Source: Burkholderiales bacterium | GTDB taxonomy: Bacteria; Pseudomonadota; Gammaproteobacteria; Burkholderiales; Burkholderiaceae_E | Direction of reading: 5' to 3' | Assembly (NCBI GenBank): GCA_029977705.1 | Contig: JAPOKJ010000002.1 | Span: forward strand, 1 to 64,000 | DNA length: 64,000 bases | Shown here: piece by piece, positions 49,584 to 58,730 of the stretch | How positions within the stretch are numbered: position 1 is the stretch's first letter | Layout of the letters: every line of letters begins with the position of its first letter | Notes under the pieces: model-generated | The model's database searches: none | Told to the model about the DNA's origin: nothing | What the model saw: only the letters and a program-made list of their open reading frames with translations | Translations under genes and position numbers: made by a program

Positions 49584-50054
49584 AGCATTATCTTTCATGA
49601 AGCCCTGCCCCGCCCCGTGCCCGACAACCTCAAGCAACTGCTGATCGCCAGCAATGACTGGTTCGCCCAAGAGGTGCTCAAGGGCGTGCGCCATACCGAG
49701 TACGCCTACCTGACGCCGGCCCAGAGCCGTCTGCTCGCCCACATGGGCGGCAAGCCGATGGCGATGGCCGATCTCGCCCGCAAGCTGGCGATCTCGCGGC
49801 AGGCCGTGCACAAGACGGTGATGGAGCTGAGCCGGCGTGGCATCCTCGAGGTGCGCGACGACCCGGCCCGCCGTCATGGCCGCCTGGTCTTCTACACCGA
49901 CAAGGGCCGGCAACTGAACCGCTCCGGCGCGCAACTGATCGAACAGATCGAGCATCGCATCGCGCGCCAGATCGGCGAGCCGCAATTGCGAACCCTCAAG
50001 CAACTGCTCGGGCGGATCGGCGATGCGGCGCCCCAGGCCGGGAACACCCCCTGA
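49560..50054 (+). CDS. MarR family transcriptional regulator
   Basis: The protein of up to 164 residues has the MarR winged helix: LTPAQSRLLAHM, then MAMADLARKLAISRQAVHKTVMELSRRGILEVRDDPARRHGR with the wing. ATG codons at 49560 and 49566 are possible starts, but the strongest promoter here would begin transcription near 49568. This favours the GTG at 49617 or a second upstream promoter. It is divergent from etfB and most likely controls itself and the etfBA-acyl-CoA dehydrogenase operon through the two palindromes. The ligand, perhaps an acyl-CoA or a phenolic acid, is unknown. Confidence 0.88.
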   Translation: MTMSTLVDSIIFHEALPRPVPDNLKQLLIASNDWFAQEVLKGVRHTEYAYLTPAQSRLLAHMGGKPMAMADLARKLAISRQAVHKTVMELSRRGILEVRDDPARRHGRLVFYTDKGRQLNRSGAQLIEQIEHRIARQIGEPQLRTLKQLLGRIGDAAPQAGNTP

Positions 50055-50112
50055 AGGCACTCCCGTGCTGGTCCCGCGCCCGGGCCGATAACGGATCCCC
50101 CAGTTGCCGGCT

Positions 50113-50670
50113 TCAGGGCCCGGCATTGCGCACTGCGCGCACCGGATACTGCAGGCTTTGCCAGGCACTCATCAGGTAGCCGTTGGCATAGAACATCGCC
50201 CAGGCCTGGGTCGGCATGCGCTCATTGACGTCGGCTGACCAGACATAGACCCGCGGCGTGTCCGGAAACAGCCGTGCATCCACGGGGGATCCGGGCTGGG
50301 TCATGTCGACCGTGGTGGTCAGCTCCTGCATGCCGGGCAGGCGCCAGGGGCCGCCTCCCGGCATGACCGGCTGGTTGGCGAGGCGGGCGCGTGCCACCGA
50401 CCAGTCCAGCATCATCGGCTCGCCCTCGCAGCGTCCCGCGCGCAACTGCTGGCCTTCGAGGCAGCGACGCCAGACCAGGCGGGTTCGGGTGTCGAGGACT
50501 TCCTGGCCGTCGGCCGAGATGATGAAGGCCGCTTCCCTTCCGCTGGGCTGCGCAGACACCGCAGTGCCGAGCGCGAAAACCATGATGGCCAGCCCGGCAC
50601 GCAGGCGCCGTACCACCGGCCGGTCGTGCCGGCGCTGCAGACCGAGGGAGCGGCGCAAGACAGGGGACAT
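50113..50670 (-). CDS. Exported DUF1566 (Lcl-type) protein
   Basis: From the start at 50670 the protein has 185 residues: a basic N-terminus, a hydrophobic export signal (AGLAIMVFALGTAVSAQ), and a domain with the DUF1566 pattern (VLDTRTRLVWRRCLEGQ, WRLPGMQELTTTVD, FPDTPRVYVWSADV, YPVRAVRN). Members are envelope proteins or pilus- or adhesion-related. The ATG overlaps the stop of the crotonase gene (TGATG), implying coupled translation. The function is unknown. Confidence 0.75.
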   Translation of the reverse strand: MSPVLRRSLGLQRRHDRPVVRRLRAGLAIMVFALGTAVSAQPSGREAAFIISADGQEVLDTRTRLVWRRCLEGQQLRAGRCEGEPMMLDWSVARARLANQPVMPGGGPWRLPGMQELTTTVDMTQPGSPVDARLFPDTPRVYVWSADVNERMPTQAWAMFYANGYLMSAWQSLQYPVRAVRNAGP

Positions 50671-51491
50671 CAGGCTTTCCATGCCGGGGAGCGCTTGTCG
50701 ATGAAGGCCTGCACGCCTTCGAGGGCGCACTCGTCCATCATGTTGCAGGCCATGGTCTGGCCGGCCAGCTGGTAGGCTGCCTCGATGCCCATTTCCATTT
50801 GCCGGTAGAACAGGCCCTTGCCGGCGCGCAGGGCCGCCACCGGCTTTTCCAGGATGCGGGCACACAGGGCATCGATCGCCGCATCAAGTTCGGCCTCGGG
50901 CACGGCATGGTTGATCAAACCGCGCGATTGGGCCTGGGCCGCATCGATGAAGTCGCCGGTGACGAGCATCTCGAAGGCCTGCTTGCGCGTCAGGTTGCGC
51001 GACAAGGCGACCGAGGGGGTGGCGCAGAACAGGCCGAAGTTGATGCCCGAGACCGCAAAGCGCGCCGTATCGCTGGCGACCGCCAGGTCGCACATGCCCA
51101 CCAGCTGGCACCCGGCCGCGGTGGCCAGCCCCTGGACCCGCGCGATCACCACCTGGGGCATTTGCTGGATGCGCATCATCAGGCGCGAACAGCGGGCAAA
51201 CAATTGCTGGTAGTACGCCAGCGAGGGTTCGGCGCGCATCTGCTTGAGATCGTGCCCGGCGCAGAAGGCACGGCCACGCGCCCCGAGGATGATCACACGC
51301 AAGTGGGGATCATCGGCAGCGTTGCGCAATGCCTCATCGAGCGCATCGAGCATCTGCTCGGACAAGGCATTGAACTGCGCCGGCCGGTTCAGCGTCAGAC
51401 GCAACAGGGCGGCCTCCCGCTCGACCAGCAGCAAGGGTTCGTCGGCGGTTGGGGCGGCATCTTGGGCGGGCGGGTGGGACAGGTCGGTCAT
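50670..51491 (-). CDS. Crotonase family protein (ECHDC3-like), catalytic glutamates replaced
   Basis: The 273-residue protein has the crotonase fold with both oxyanion-hole segments (GRAFCAGHDLKQM and ATAAGCQLVGMCD). At the two usual catalytic Glu positions of enoyl-CoA hydratase it has Gln (in AGCQL) and Gly (in VSGINFGLF). The INFGLFCATPSVALSRN segment matches the ECHDC3 group. It should bind an acyl-CoA but is unlikely to be an ordinary hydratase. The start at 51491 is chosen; an upstream ATG near 51545 would add residues without crotonase features. It is downstream of no other beta-oxidation gene. Confidence 0.85.
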   Translation of the reverse strand: MTDLSHPPAQDAAPTADEPLLLVEREAALLRLTLNRPAQFNALSEQMLDALDEALRNAADDPHLRVIILGARGRAFCAGHDLKQMRAEPSLAYYQQLFARCSRLMMRIQQMPQVVIARVQGLATAAGCQLVGMCDLAVASDTARFAVSGINFGLFCATPSVALSRNLTRKQAFEMLVTGDFIDAAQAQSRGLINHAVPEAELDAAIDALCARILEKPVAALRAGKGLFYRQMEMGIEAAYQLAGQTMACNMMDECALEGVQAFIDKRSPAWKA

Positions 51492-51687
51492 GTCGTCGGG
51501 CTCATGAAGCGCCAGGTTCGGCACGCCTGATGCTACACCTTCCATGGCGACAAAGCCGCCACCGGTCGGACCGGGAGGCCGCCGGCCGATGGGCGTTGCG
51601 TCACAAGCGACAAAGCAGCACGGGCAAGGGCCTTGGAGGTGCAAGGCTCGCTTACACTGCCCCAGACCTTTTCAAGATACCGGACCC

Positions 51688-52611
51688 ATGCTCGAAAAAA
51701 TACAAGCCGCCGCCTCCCAGGTGGGCAGCCTCGTTGTCGGCAAGCAGCCGCAGATCCGACTGGCGCTGGCCTGCATGCTGGCGCGGGGCCACCTGCTGAT
51801 CGAAGACCTGCCGGGCGTAGGCAAAACCACGCTGGCCTCGGCGCTGTCGCTGACCCTGGGCCTGCAGTTCCGCCGCGTCCAGTTCACCAATGACCTGCTG
51901 CCCGCCGACATCGTGGGCGTGTCGGTCTTTGAGCGCGACAACAATCGCTTTGTCTTTCATCAGGGTCCAGTCTTTACCCAGGTGCTGCTGGCCGACGAAA
52001 TCAACCGGGCCTCGCCCAAGACGCAGTCGGCCCTGCTTGAAGCCATGGAAGAGCGCCAGGTATCGGTCGAGGGGGTGGCCCGGCCCCTGCCCGACCCCTT
52101 CTTCGTGATTGCGACCCAGAATCCCCAGGACCAGATCGGTACCTTCCCGCTGCCCGAGTCACAACTGGACCGCTTCCTGATGTGCATCGAGCTGGGCTAT
52201 CCCGACCCGAAAAGCGAACGCGCGATCCTCGAGGGTCAGGATCGCCGTGACCTGCTCGCCCAGCTCAAGCCGGCGATCAGCCCTCAGGAGTTGCTGCAGG
52301 CGCAGGCCATGGTGCGAAAGATCCATGTCGCCTCGCCGGTGATGGACTATGTGCAATTGCTGCTGACCCAGAGCCGGCGCCTGCCGGCCTTTGCAGAGGG
52401 CCTGAGCCCGCGCGCGGGGCTGGCCCTGATCGGTGCCGCCAAGGCCTGGGCGATGCTCGATGGCCGCAACCACGTCCTGCCAGACGACGTGCAGGCGGTG
52501 ATCACGGCGGTCGCAGGCCACCGGCTCAAGGGCGCCAAGGGATCGGCGACTTCGCATCGCGCCCGGGCCGAACTGGTGGCCGAGTTGCTCAAGGCTGTGC
52601 CGGTACGCTAG
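51688..52611 (+). CDS. MoxR family AAA+ ATPase
   Basis: The 307-residue protein has Walker [13 protein letters not shown], the MoxR segment FTNDLLPADIVGVSVF, Walker B VLLADEINRASPKTQSALLEAMEE and sensor 1 FFVIATQNP. MoxR proteins act as chaperones together with DUF58 and transglutaminase-type membrane proteins. The next two genes are exactly these. A TACACT -10-like box lies at 51653-51658. Confidence 0.96.
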   Translation: MLEKIQAAASQVGSLVVGKQPQIRLALACMLARGHLLIEDLPGVGKTTLASALSLTLGLQFRRVQFTNDLLPADIVGVSVFERDNNRFVFHQGPVFTQVLLADEINRASPKTQSALLEAMEERQVSVEGVARPLPDPFFVIATQNPQDQIGTFPLPESQLDRFLMCIELGYPDPKSERAILEGQDRRDLLAQLKPAISPQELLQAQAMVRKIHVASPVMDYVQLLLTQSRRLPAFAEGLSPRAGLALIGAAKAWAMLDGRNHVLPDDVQAVITAVAGHRLKGAKGSATSHRARAELVAELLKAVPVR

Positions 52612-52654
52612 TGTGGAGTGCCACACCAGACCCTAGCCCCAGGACCCTGCCTCG

Positions 52655-53719
52655 ATGGCCTTTTTCTCTGCCGCTGCTGCCTCCACTGGCAAGGCCTCCC
52701 CGCCGCCAGCAGGGGAACGCACGACAAGCCGCAGCGAGCGCTGGCTGGCCCGGCTGTTGCCGCGCCGCCACCAGACGCTGGGCGACTACCGGCTGACCCA
52801 GAAGAACATCTATGTGCTGCCGACCCGCGCCGGACTGCTGTATGCACTCGTACTGCTGGCCATGCTGGTGGCGGCCATCAACTATCAGCTGTCCCTGGGC
52901 TATGCCCTGACCTTCCTGCTGGCCGCGGTGGCGATGGTGTCGATGATGCACACCTTCCGCAACCTGTCGCAGCTGGTCTTCAAGCCGGGTCGTGCCGAGC
53001 CGGTGCATGCCGGGCAGATGGCGGACTGGTCCTTCGTGCTGATCAACAAGACGCGCACCGAGCGGTTTGCGGTTCAGGTGCTGGTCCCCGGGACCGCCAA
53101 GCCCTGGAGCATCGACTGCCCGCCCGGCAGCGAGCAGATGACCACCATCGCCCTGCCCACCGACACCCGCGGCCTGGCTCCCCTGCCAAGACTGACCATC
53201 CGCAGCACTTTCCCGATCGGCCTGTGGCGCGCCTGGACCTATTGGCGTCCGCTTGAGCGCATGCTGGTCTATCCCAGGCCCGAGGCCGCCGGCATCGCCC
53301 TGCCCGCCAGCGTCGACCTGAGTGGCAAGGGCTCGGCGCGCGCAGGACATGATGACGACATCTCGGCGCTGCGGCCCTACCGGGACGGCGACCATCCGCG
53401 CCTGATTGCCTGGAAGGCGGTGGCACGTCTGGGCAGCGACGGCCTGCTGTCCAAGGAAATGGACGGCGGCGAGGCGGGCGAATTGCTGCTCGACTGGTGG
53501 CAGGTACCTGGCGGACTGAGCATCGAGCAGAAGATTTCGCGCATGACCCGCTGGGTCATCGACGCCGCCCGCTCAGGCCAGTCCTACGCGCTGCGTCTGC
53601 CCGGCACACACCTGCCGGCCAGTCATGGCCCCAGCCACCAGGCGCAGTGCCTGGAGGCCCTGGCCCTGTACGGCGGTGGCGGATCGGCCGAAGCCGGTGC
53701 CGGGAGTGCACGTGGCTGA
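52655..53719 (+). CDS. DUF58 domain protein with two membrane segments
   Basis: The 354-residue protein has two membrane helices (residues about 60-105, LYALVLLAMLVAAIN and ALTFLLAAVAMVSMM) and then a soluble region with the DUF58 signature, DISALRPYRDGDHPRLIAWKA, near residue 230. DUF58 proteins occur with MoxR ATPases. The stop overlaps the tgpA start by 8 bp. Confidence 0.93.
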   Translation: MAFFSAAAASTGKASPPPAGERTTSRSERWLARLLPRRHQTLGDYRLTQKNIYVLPTRAGLLYALVLLAMLVAAINYQLSLGYALTFLLAAVAMVSMMHTFRNLSQLVFKPGRAEPVHAGQMADWSFVLINKTRTERFAVQVLVPGTAKPWSIDCPPGSEQMTTIALPTDTRGLAPLPRLTIRSTFPIGLWRAWTYWRPLERMLVYPRPEAAGIALPASVDLSGKGSARAGHDDDISALRPYRDGDHPRLIAWKAVARLGSDGLLSKEMDGGEAGELLLDWWQVPGGLSIEQKISRMTRWVIDAARSGQSYALRLPGTHLPASHGPSHQAQCLEALALYGGGGSAEAGAGSARG

Positions 53720-55739
53720 AATATCGGGACTGCGTCAATCGCTTCGGGCACTGGGTGGCAAGCTCGGCGGGCAATGGGAGCGCGAGCGCCGCGACACGTT
53801 CTTCCTGCTGGGCGCGGTCCTGATGACCGTGCTGCCGCACCTGTTCTACCAACCCTTCTGGGTGACGGCGGTGTTTGCGATCCTTTTCGCCTGGCGCACT
53901 GGCCTGGTGCTGTCGGGTCGCTGGATTCCGCGCGCCTCGGTGCGCATTGCTGCGGCTGTGGGTTGCGCAATGGCGGTCTATGCGCACTACCACACGCTGA
54001 TCGGGCGGGAACCCGGCGTCACCCTCCTGATCCTGTTCCTGGGCCTGAAGCTGATGGAAGTGCGCGCCCGGCGCGACCTGCTGGTGGTGATCTTCCTGTG
54101 CTTTTTCCTGCTGCTGGCCAGCTTCTTCAATTCGCAGTCGGTCTGGGTGGCCGCCGCCACCCTGGTGTCGGTGCTCTTCCTGTTCAGCAGCATGCTGACC
54201 ATGCAGTTCGGCGAGGTCGAACAACCCATCAACCGGCGCTTTCGCTATGTCGGCAAGCTCCTGCTGCAGGCCTTGCCGATCGGAGCCCTGATCTTCGTCA
54301 CCTTCCCGCGCCTGTCGCAACCGCTGTGGGGCATGCCCCAGGAGGGCCAGAGCGCACGCACCGGTCTGTCGGACCAGATGAGCCCGGGCAAGATCAGCAC
54401 GCTGAGCGAATCGCGCGAGATCGCCTTTCGCGTCAAGTTCGAGGGCAGCGCTCCGGAGAGCCGTGACATGTACTGGCGCGGCCCGACCTTCGGCAGCTTC
54501 GATGGCAAGACCTGGCGGGCCCTGCAAAGGCCCGCGATTCCGCCGCCCGACCCGGCGCTCACGGTCGACCGGCGCGGCAATCTGTACACCTACAGCGTGA
54601 CGCTGGAGCCGCATGGGCAGCGCTGGATCTACGGCCTCGAGGCCGCCACCCGCATCGGGGCGGTGGGCGAGGAAACGCCACGCTTCACCATCGACTTTCT
54701 GCCCGTCCTCGACAACCCGCCGCAGGAGCGGGTGCGTTACCAGGCCACCTCGGTCAGCCGCTATCAGATGGGCCTGAACGAGACGCCGACCACATTGCGC
54801 AATTGGCTGGAATTGCCGCCCGGCCACAATCCGCGCACCCTGCAACTGGCCACGCGCTGGCGTGGCGAGGAAAACGAGGACCCCGAGCGTCTGGTCGCGC
54901 GGGCGATGGAATTGTTCGGACGCGAAAATTTCTGGTACACCCTGCAACCCCCCGCCCTGGGCAAGAACAGCATCGATGACTTCCTGTTCGGCACCCAGCG
55001 CGGTTTCTGCGAGCACTATGCCCAGGCCCTGGTGGTGCTGCTGCGCGCGGCCGATGTGCCTGCGCGGGTGGTGACCGGTTACCAGGGCGGTGAACTCAAT
55101 CCGCTCGACGAGTACTGGACGGTGCGCCAATCCGACGCCCATGCCTGGGCCGAGGTGTGGATCCAGAACAAGGGATGGGTCAGGGTCGATCCGACCCGCG
55201 CCATCGCTCCCGCCCGTATCGAGAAGAACGTGCGCCAGGCGCGCCTGATCGATCTCGAGGACAATGCCGCGACCAAGGTCTCTGCCCTGACCCGGCTCAA
55301 GTTCGGACTGGATGCGATGAGCAATGCCTGGAACCAGTGGGTACTGTCCTATGACCGAGGCAAGCAGAAGAACCTGTTCAGGAAGTTCGGTCTCGACATC
55401 GAAGACTGGCATGAGGTCGCGATGCTGGTGGCCGTGCTGCTGCTGCTGGTGATCGGTGTCTGCGCACTGCTCACGCTGCATCCGAAACCGCCCAAGGACC
55501 CGCTTGCCAGCGTCTATGAGGCCTACTGCCGCCGGCTGGCCATCGCCGGCCTGTCCAAGCAGAATCAGGAGACCGGGCAGCGTTACCTGCAACGCATCGA
55601 GCGCCTGCTCGATCCCGAGGATGCGGCACTGGCCCGCCAGTTCACCCGCGCCTACTATCACTGGCGCTACAGTCCGCATCGTCCCGGGCCGGAAGACATG
55701 AGACACTTGCAGCAATTGCTCTCACGTTTCCATCCCTGA
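53712..55739 (+). CDS. TgpA-like membrane transglutaminase (DUF3488)
   Basis: The protein of about 675 residues has six N-terminal membrane helices (DUF3488), an extracytoplasmic transglutaminase-like domain with catalytic Cys433 (RGFCEHYA), His477 (DAHAWAEVW) and Asp493 (WVRVDPTR), and one C-terminal helix near residue 575. The fold matches TgpA of Pseudomonas aeruginosa, which is important for growth. The GTG at 53712 has a GGGAG site 5 bp upstream; a GTG two codons earlier is possible. The gene follows MoxR and DUF58, with mltB 2 bp downstream. Confidence 0.93.
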   Translation: MAEISGLRQSLRALGGKLGGQWERERRDTFFLLGAVLMTVLPHLFYQPFWVTAVFAILFAWRTGLVLSGRWIPRASVRIAAAVGCAMAVYAHYHTLIGREPGVTLLILFLGLKLMEVRARRDLLVVIFLCFFLLLASFFNSQSVWVAAATLVSVLFLFSSMLTMQFGEVEQPINRRFRYVGKLLLQALPIGALIFVTFPRLSQPLWGMPQEGQSARTGLSDQMSPGKISTLSESREIAFRVKFEGSAPESRDMYWRGPTFGSFDGKTWRALQRPAIPPPDPALTVDRRGNLYTYSVTLEPHGQRWIYGLEAATRIGAVGEETPRFTIDFLPVLDNPPQERVRYQATSVSRYQMGLNETPTTLRNWLELPPGHNPRTLQLATRWRGEENEDPERLVARAMELFGRENFWYTLQPPALGKNSIDDFLFGTQRGFCEHYAQALVVLLRAADVPARVVTGYQGGELNPLDEYWTVRQSDAHAWAEVWIQNKGWVRVDPTRAIAPARIEKNVRQARLIDLEDNAATKVSALTRLKFGLDAMSNAWNQWVLSYDRGKQKNLFRKFGLDIEDWHEVAMLVAVLLLLVIGVCALLTLHPKPPKDPLASVYEAYCRRLAIAGLSKQNQETGQRYLQRIERLLDPEDAALARQFTRAYYHWRYSPHRPGPEDMRHLQQLLSRFHP

Positions 55740-55741
55740 TC

Positions 55742-56938
55742 TTGCAAGCCCCTCGCCGCATCGCCTTCCCGGATCCATCCATCGCCCAGCTCGGGCGCCA
55801 CCGGCCCGGGTCACCCCTTTCAGCCTGCAGCGGGGCGCTTTCTGCGCTGCTGTTTTCCGCCCTGCTGTGCACGCCGCCCTCGCCCGCCAGCGCCCAGACC
55901 GATGACCAGGCCCCCGCGCCTGCCCTGACTGCGCCTGCTGCGCTGAAGCTGGCGGCTGCGCCGGGCGAAAAGGCCGCGCGCCGGCCACGGGCACAGGGCC
56001 CCCGCATCGACTACTCGCTGCGCGCCGAGGTTCAGGCCTTCATCGCCGATCTGGCTGCCCGGCATCAGTTTGGCGAGGACGAGCTCAAGGCCTTGTTTGC
56101 CCAGGTGCGCTTTGACGAGAGCATCGTCCGGCTGATGACGCCGGCGGCGCCCAGCTTCAAGCGCTCCTGGGAGGTGTACCGCAGCCGCTTCCTGGATGCC
56201 ACCCGCATCAATGCCGGCCTGGCCTTCTGGCGCACCCACGCCGAGGCCATCTCGCGCGCCGCCAGGACCTATGGCGTGCCCGAGGAGATCATCGTCTCGA
56301 TCATCGGTGTCGAGACGGTGTACGGACGCATCACCGGCGAGTACCGGGTCATCGATGCCCTGACCGTACTGAGCTTCGACTACCCGCGTCGCGCCGATTT
56401 TTTCCGGGCCGAACTGGAGCAATTCCTCTTGCATGCCCGCGAGATGAAGTTGTCGCCGCTCAGCTTCAAGGGCTCGTTTGCCGGAGCCATCGGCTATCCC
56501 CAATTCATGCCCAGCAGCATCCGGCGCTGGGCCACCGATTTCGACGGGGATGGCCTGATCGACCTGCGCGCCAGTCCGGTCGATGCCATCGGCAGTGTCG
56601 CGCGTTTCCTGGCCGAGCACGGCTGGCGCAGTGGCGAGCCGATCGTCTTCGAGGTCAGGATGCAGCGTGATGCGCGGCTGCAGGAATTGCTTGCTGCCGG
56701 CATCGAACCGAAGTTCACCACCGCCGAACTGGCTGACCGCGGCATCGAGGTGCAGGGCAGCGTGCCTGAGGCCATGCCGCTGGCCCTGATCGATCTGCCC
56801 AACGGGGACAACCCCACCACCTATCTGGCCGGACCGCGCAACTTCTACGTCATCACCCGCTACAACCGCTCCAGCTTTTACGCCATGGCGGTTCGCGACC
56901 TAGCGCTGACGCTGGCCAATGCCCGCCAGCGTGAGTAG
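55742..56938 (+). CDS. mltB: Membrane-bound lytic murein transglycosylase B-like
   Basis: The 398-residue protein has an export signal ending about residue 51 (PPSPASAQ), a low-complexity linker, and the MltB domain (YGVPEEIIVSIIGVETVYGR with catalytic Glu191, SFKGSFAGAIGYPQFMPSS, TDFDGDGLIDL). It cleaves glycan strands of peptidoglycan to give anhydro ends. The start is TTG at 55742, two bases after the preceding stop; no other start gives the signal peptide. No lipobox cysteine is seen, so it may be soluble. The 3' end overlaps the convergent EamA gene by 39 bp. Confidence 0.93.
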   Translation: MQAPRRIAFPDPSIAQLGRHRPGSPLSACSGALSALLFSALLCTPPSPASAQTDDQAPAPALTAPAALKLAAAPGEKAARRPRAQGPRIDYSLRAEVQAFIADLAARHQFGEDELKALFAQVRFDESIVRLMTPAAPSFKRSWEVYRSRFLDATRINAGLAFWRTHAEAISRAARTYGVPEEIIVSIIGVETVYGRITGEYRVIDALTVLSFDYPRRADFFRAELEQFLLHAREMKLSPLSFKGSFAGAIGYPQFMPSSIRRWATDFDGDGLIDLRASPVDAIGSVARFLAEHGWRSGEPIVFEVRMQRDARLQELLAAGIEPKFTTAELADRGIEVQGSVPEAMPLALIDLPNGDNPTTYLAGPRNFYVITRYNRSSFYAMAVRDLALTLANARQRE

Positions 56939-57784
56939 CAAGCCGCTGCAGGCCACGATGGTCATGCCCAGCAGGGACAGGCCGTCCGGGAAGTGCCCGA
57001 ACACCACCCAGCCCAAAAGCAGGGCCACCACGATCTGCATGTAGATGAAGGGCGCCAGGCGCGTCGCGGTCGCATGACGGTAGGCGCGGATGAGCAGCGA
57101 GTGGCCAAAGGCCCCGATCGCGCCCATCAGCACAAAGCCGGCGACCTGCCAGGCATCGGCGGGCCAGTGCCAATGAAACGGCACGATCAGGCTGAGCATC
57201 GCCGTGGCCGAGACCGCGCCAAGAAACAGGGTGCTCAGGCCGTCATCGGAGCTCGAGAGCATGCGTGTGGTCAGCTGGTAGCCGGCGAAACAGCAGGCCG
57301 ATATCAGCGGCAGCACCATCGCCCAGCGAAAGATCTCCGAGCCCGGGCGGATGATCAGCAGCACGCCGGACAGGCTGAACAGCAGCGCCAGCCAGGTCCC
57401 GCGCGGCGCCTTCTCCTTGAGCCAGGCCACCGCGATGATCGACAGCAGGATCGGCGCGATCATCGATATCGCCGCCGCCTCGGCCAGCGGCATGAGGGAC
57501 AGGCCGGTGAAGAAGCTGATCGACGAGAGGCCCAGGATCAGGCCGCGCAGCGCCTGCAAGCCGGGCCGCTGGGTGCGCACCAGACGCAGCCCCATGCGCG
57601 GGCCGAGCACCACCGCCATCAGCAGCACATGGAAGAAATAGCGGGCCCACACCACCATCATGACCGGATTGCTCTGGGTCAGCTTCTTGGCGAGCGTATC
57701 GAGCAGGGTGAAGCAGGACAGGGCAGCCAGCATCAGCGCGATGCCGATCAGCGGCCGTGCCTGGAAAGGCCCGGAAGGGTTCAA
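56900..57784 (-). CDS. EamA family (drug/metabolite) transporter
   Basis: The 294-residue protein has ten hydrophobic segments in two EamA repeats (LAALSCFTLLDTLAKK and WVVFGHFPDGLSLLG near the end). The start is TTG at 57784, 10 bp after cysM; an ATG at 57733 would remove half of the first helix. The substrate is unknown; the coupling to cysM hints at export of a cysteine-related metabolite, but this is weak. Confidence 0.9.
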   Translation of the reverse strand: MNPSGPFQARPLIGIALMLAALSCFTLLDTLAKKLTQSNPVMMVVWARYFFHVLLMAVVLGPRMGLRLVRTQRPGLQALRGLILGLSSISFFTGLSLMPLAEAAAISMIAPILLSIIAVAWLKEKAPRGTWLALLFSLSGVLLIIRPGSEIFRWAMVLPLISACCFAGYQLTTRMLSSSDDGLSTLFLGAVSATAMLSLIVPFHWHWPADAWQVAGFVLMGAIGAFGHSLLIRAYRHATATRLAPFIYMQIVVALLLGWVVFGHFPDGLSLLGMTIVACSGLLLTLAGIGQRQR

Positions 57785-57794
57785 GCGGCCGCCA

Positions 57795-58703
57795 TCAGCC
57801 CGGAAACACGCCGGTCGAGAGGTAGCGGTCGCCGCGATCGCAGACTACAAAGACGATGGTCGCGTTCTCGACCTGTTCGGCGATGCGATGGGCAATGATG
57901 CAGGCACCGGCCGCCGAAATGCCGCAGAAGATGCCCTCCTCGGCCGCCAGCCGGCGCGCCATGGTCTCGGCCTGCGCCTGGTCGACGTACTCGATGCGAT
58001 CGACCAGGGCATGCTGGTAGATGCGCGGCAGATAGGCCTGGGGCCACTTGCGGATGCCCGGAATCGACGAGCCCTCCTCGGGCTGGGCACCGACGATCTG
58101 GATCGCCGGATTCTTTTCCTTGAGGTAGCGTGAGACGCCGGTGATGGTGCCGGTGGTACCCATGGCCGAGACGAAGTGGGTGATCTCGCCTGCGGTGTCC
58201 TGCCACAGCTCGGGACCGGTGGTCTCGTAATGGGCCACCCAGTTGTCATCATTGGCGAACTGGTCGAGCACCCGGCCCTTGCCCTCGCGCTGCATCTGGT
58301 CGGCCAGGTCGCGGGCGCCCTCCATGCCCTGCTTCTGGGTCACCAGGATGAGTTCGGCGCCATACGCCTTCATCGACTGGCGCCGCTCCAGCGACAGGTT
58401 GTCAGGCATGATCAGGACCATCCGGTAACCCTTGATGGCCGCGGCCATCGCCAGTGCGATGCCGGTGTTGCCCGAGGTCGCCTCGATCAGGGTGTCCCCC
58501 GGCCTGATCTCGCCGCGCGCCTCGGCGCGGGCGATCATGGCCAGGGCGGGCCGGTCCTTGACCGAGCCGGCCGGATTGTTGCCTTCCATCTTGCCGAGAA
58601 TGACATTGCCCCGAGCCGCCTGGGTCGGGCCGGGAATGCGCTGCAGGCGGACCAGGGGCGTGCGCCCGATGGTCTGTTCGATGGTGGGGTAGGCGCGGGA
58701 CAT
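57795..58703 (-). CDS. cysM: Cysteine synthase B
   Basis: The 302-residue protein is a PLP enzyme that makes cysteine from O-acetylserine and sulfide or thiosulfate. It has NNPAGSVKDRPA with Schiff-base Lys49, TSGNTGIALA for substrate binding, and GTTGTITGVSRYL for phosphate binding. The short active-site sequence and length identify CysM rather than CysK. oxyR is upstream by 27 bp, an order seen in some betaproteobacteria. Confidence 0.95.
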   Translation of the reverse strand: MSRAYPTIEQTIGRTPLVRLQRIPGPTQAARGNVILGKMEGNNPAGSVKDRPALAMIARAEARGEIRPGDTLIEATSGNTGIALAMAAAIKGYRMVLIMPDNLSLERRQSMKAYGAELILVTQKQGMEGARDLADQMQREGKGRVLDQFANDDNWVAHYETTGPELWQDTAGEITHFVSAMGTTGTITGVSRYLKEKNPAIQIVGAQPEEGSSIPGIRKWPQAYLPRIYQHALVDRIEYVDQAQAETMARRLAAEEGIFCGISAAGACIIAHRIAEQVENATIVFVVCDRGDRYLSTGVFPG

Positions 58704-58730
58704 GGCGATGGCAATGCGGGAGGATCTGGA

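Noticed and set aside
53556-55715. A 719-codon open frame on the minus strand opposite tgpA
   Set aside because: Its composition is that of an antisense frame and the true gene has catalytic Cys, His and Asp in order.
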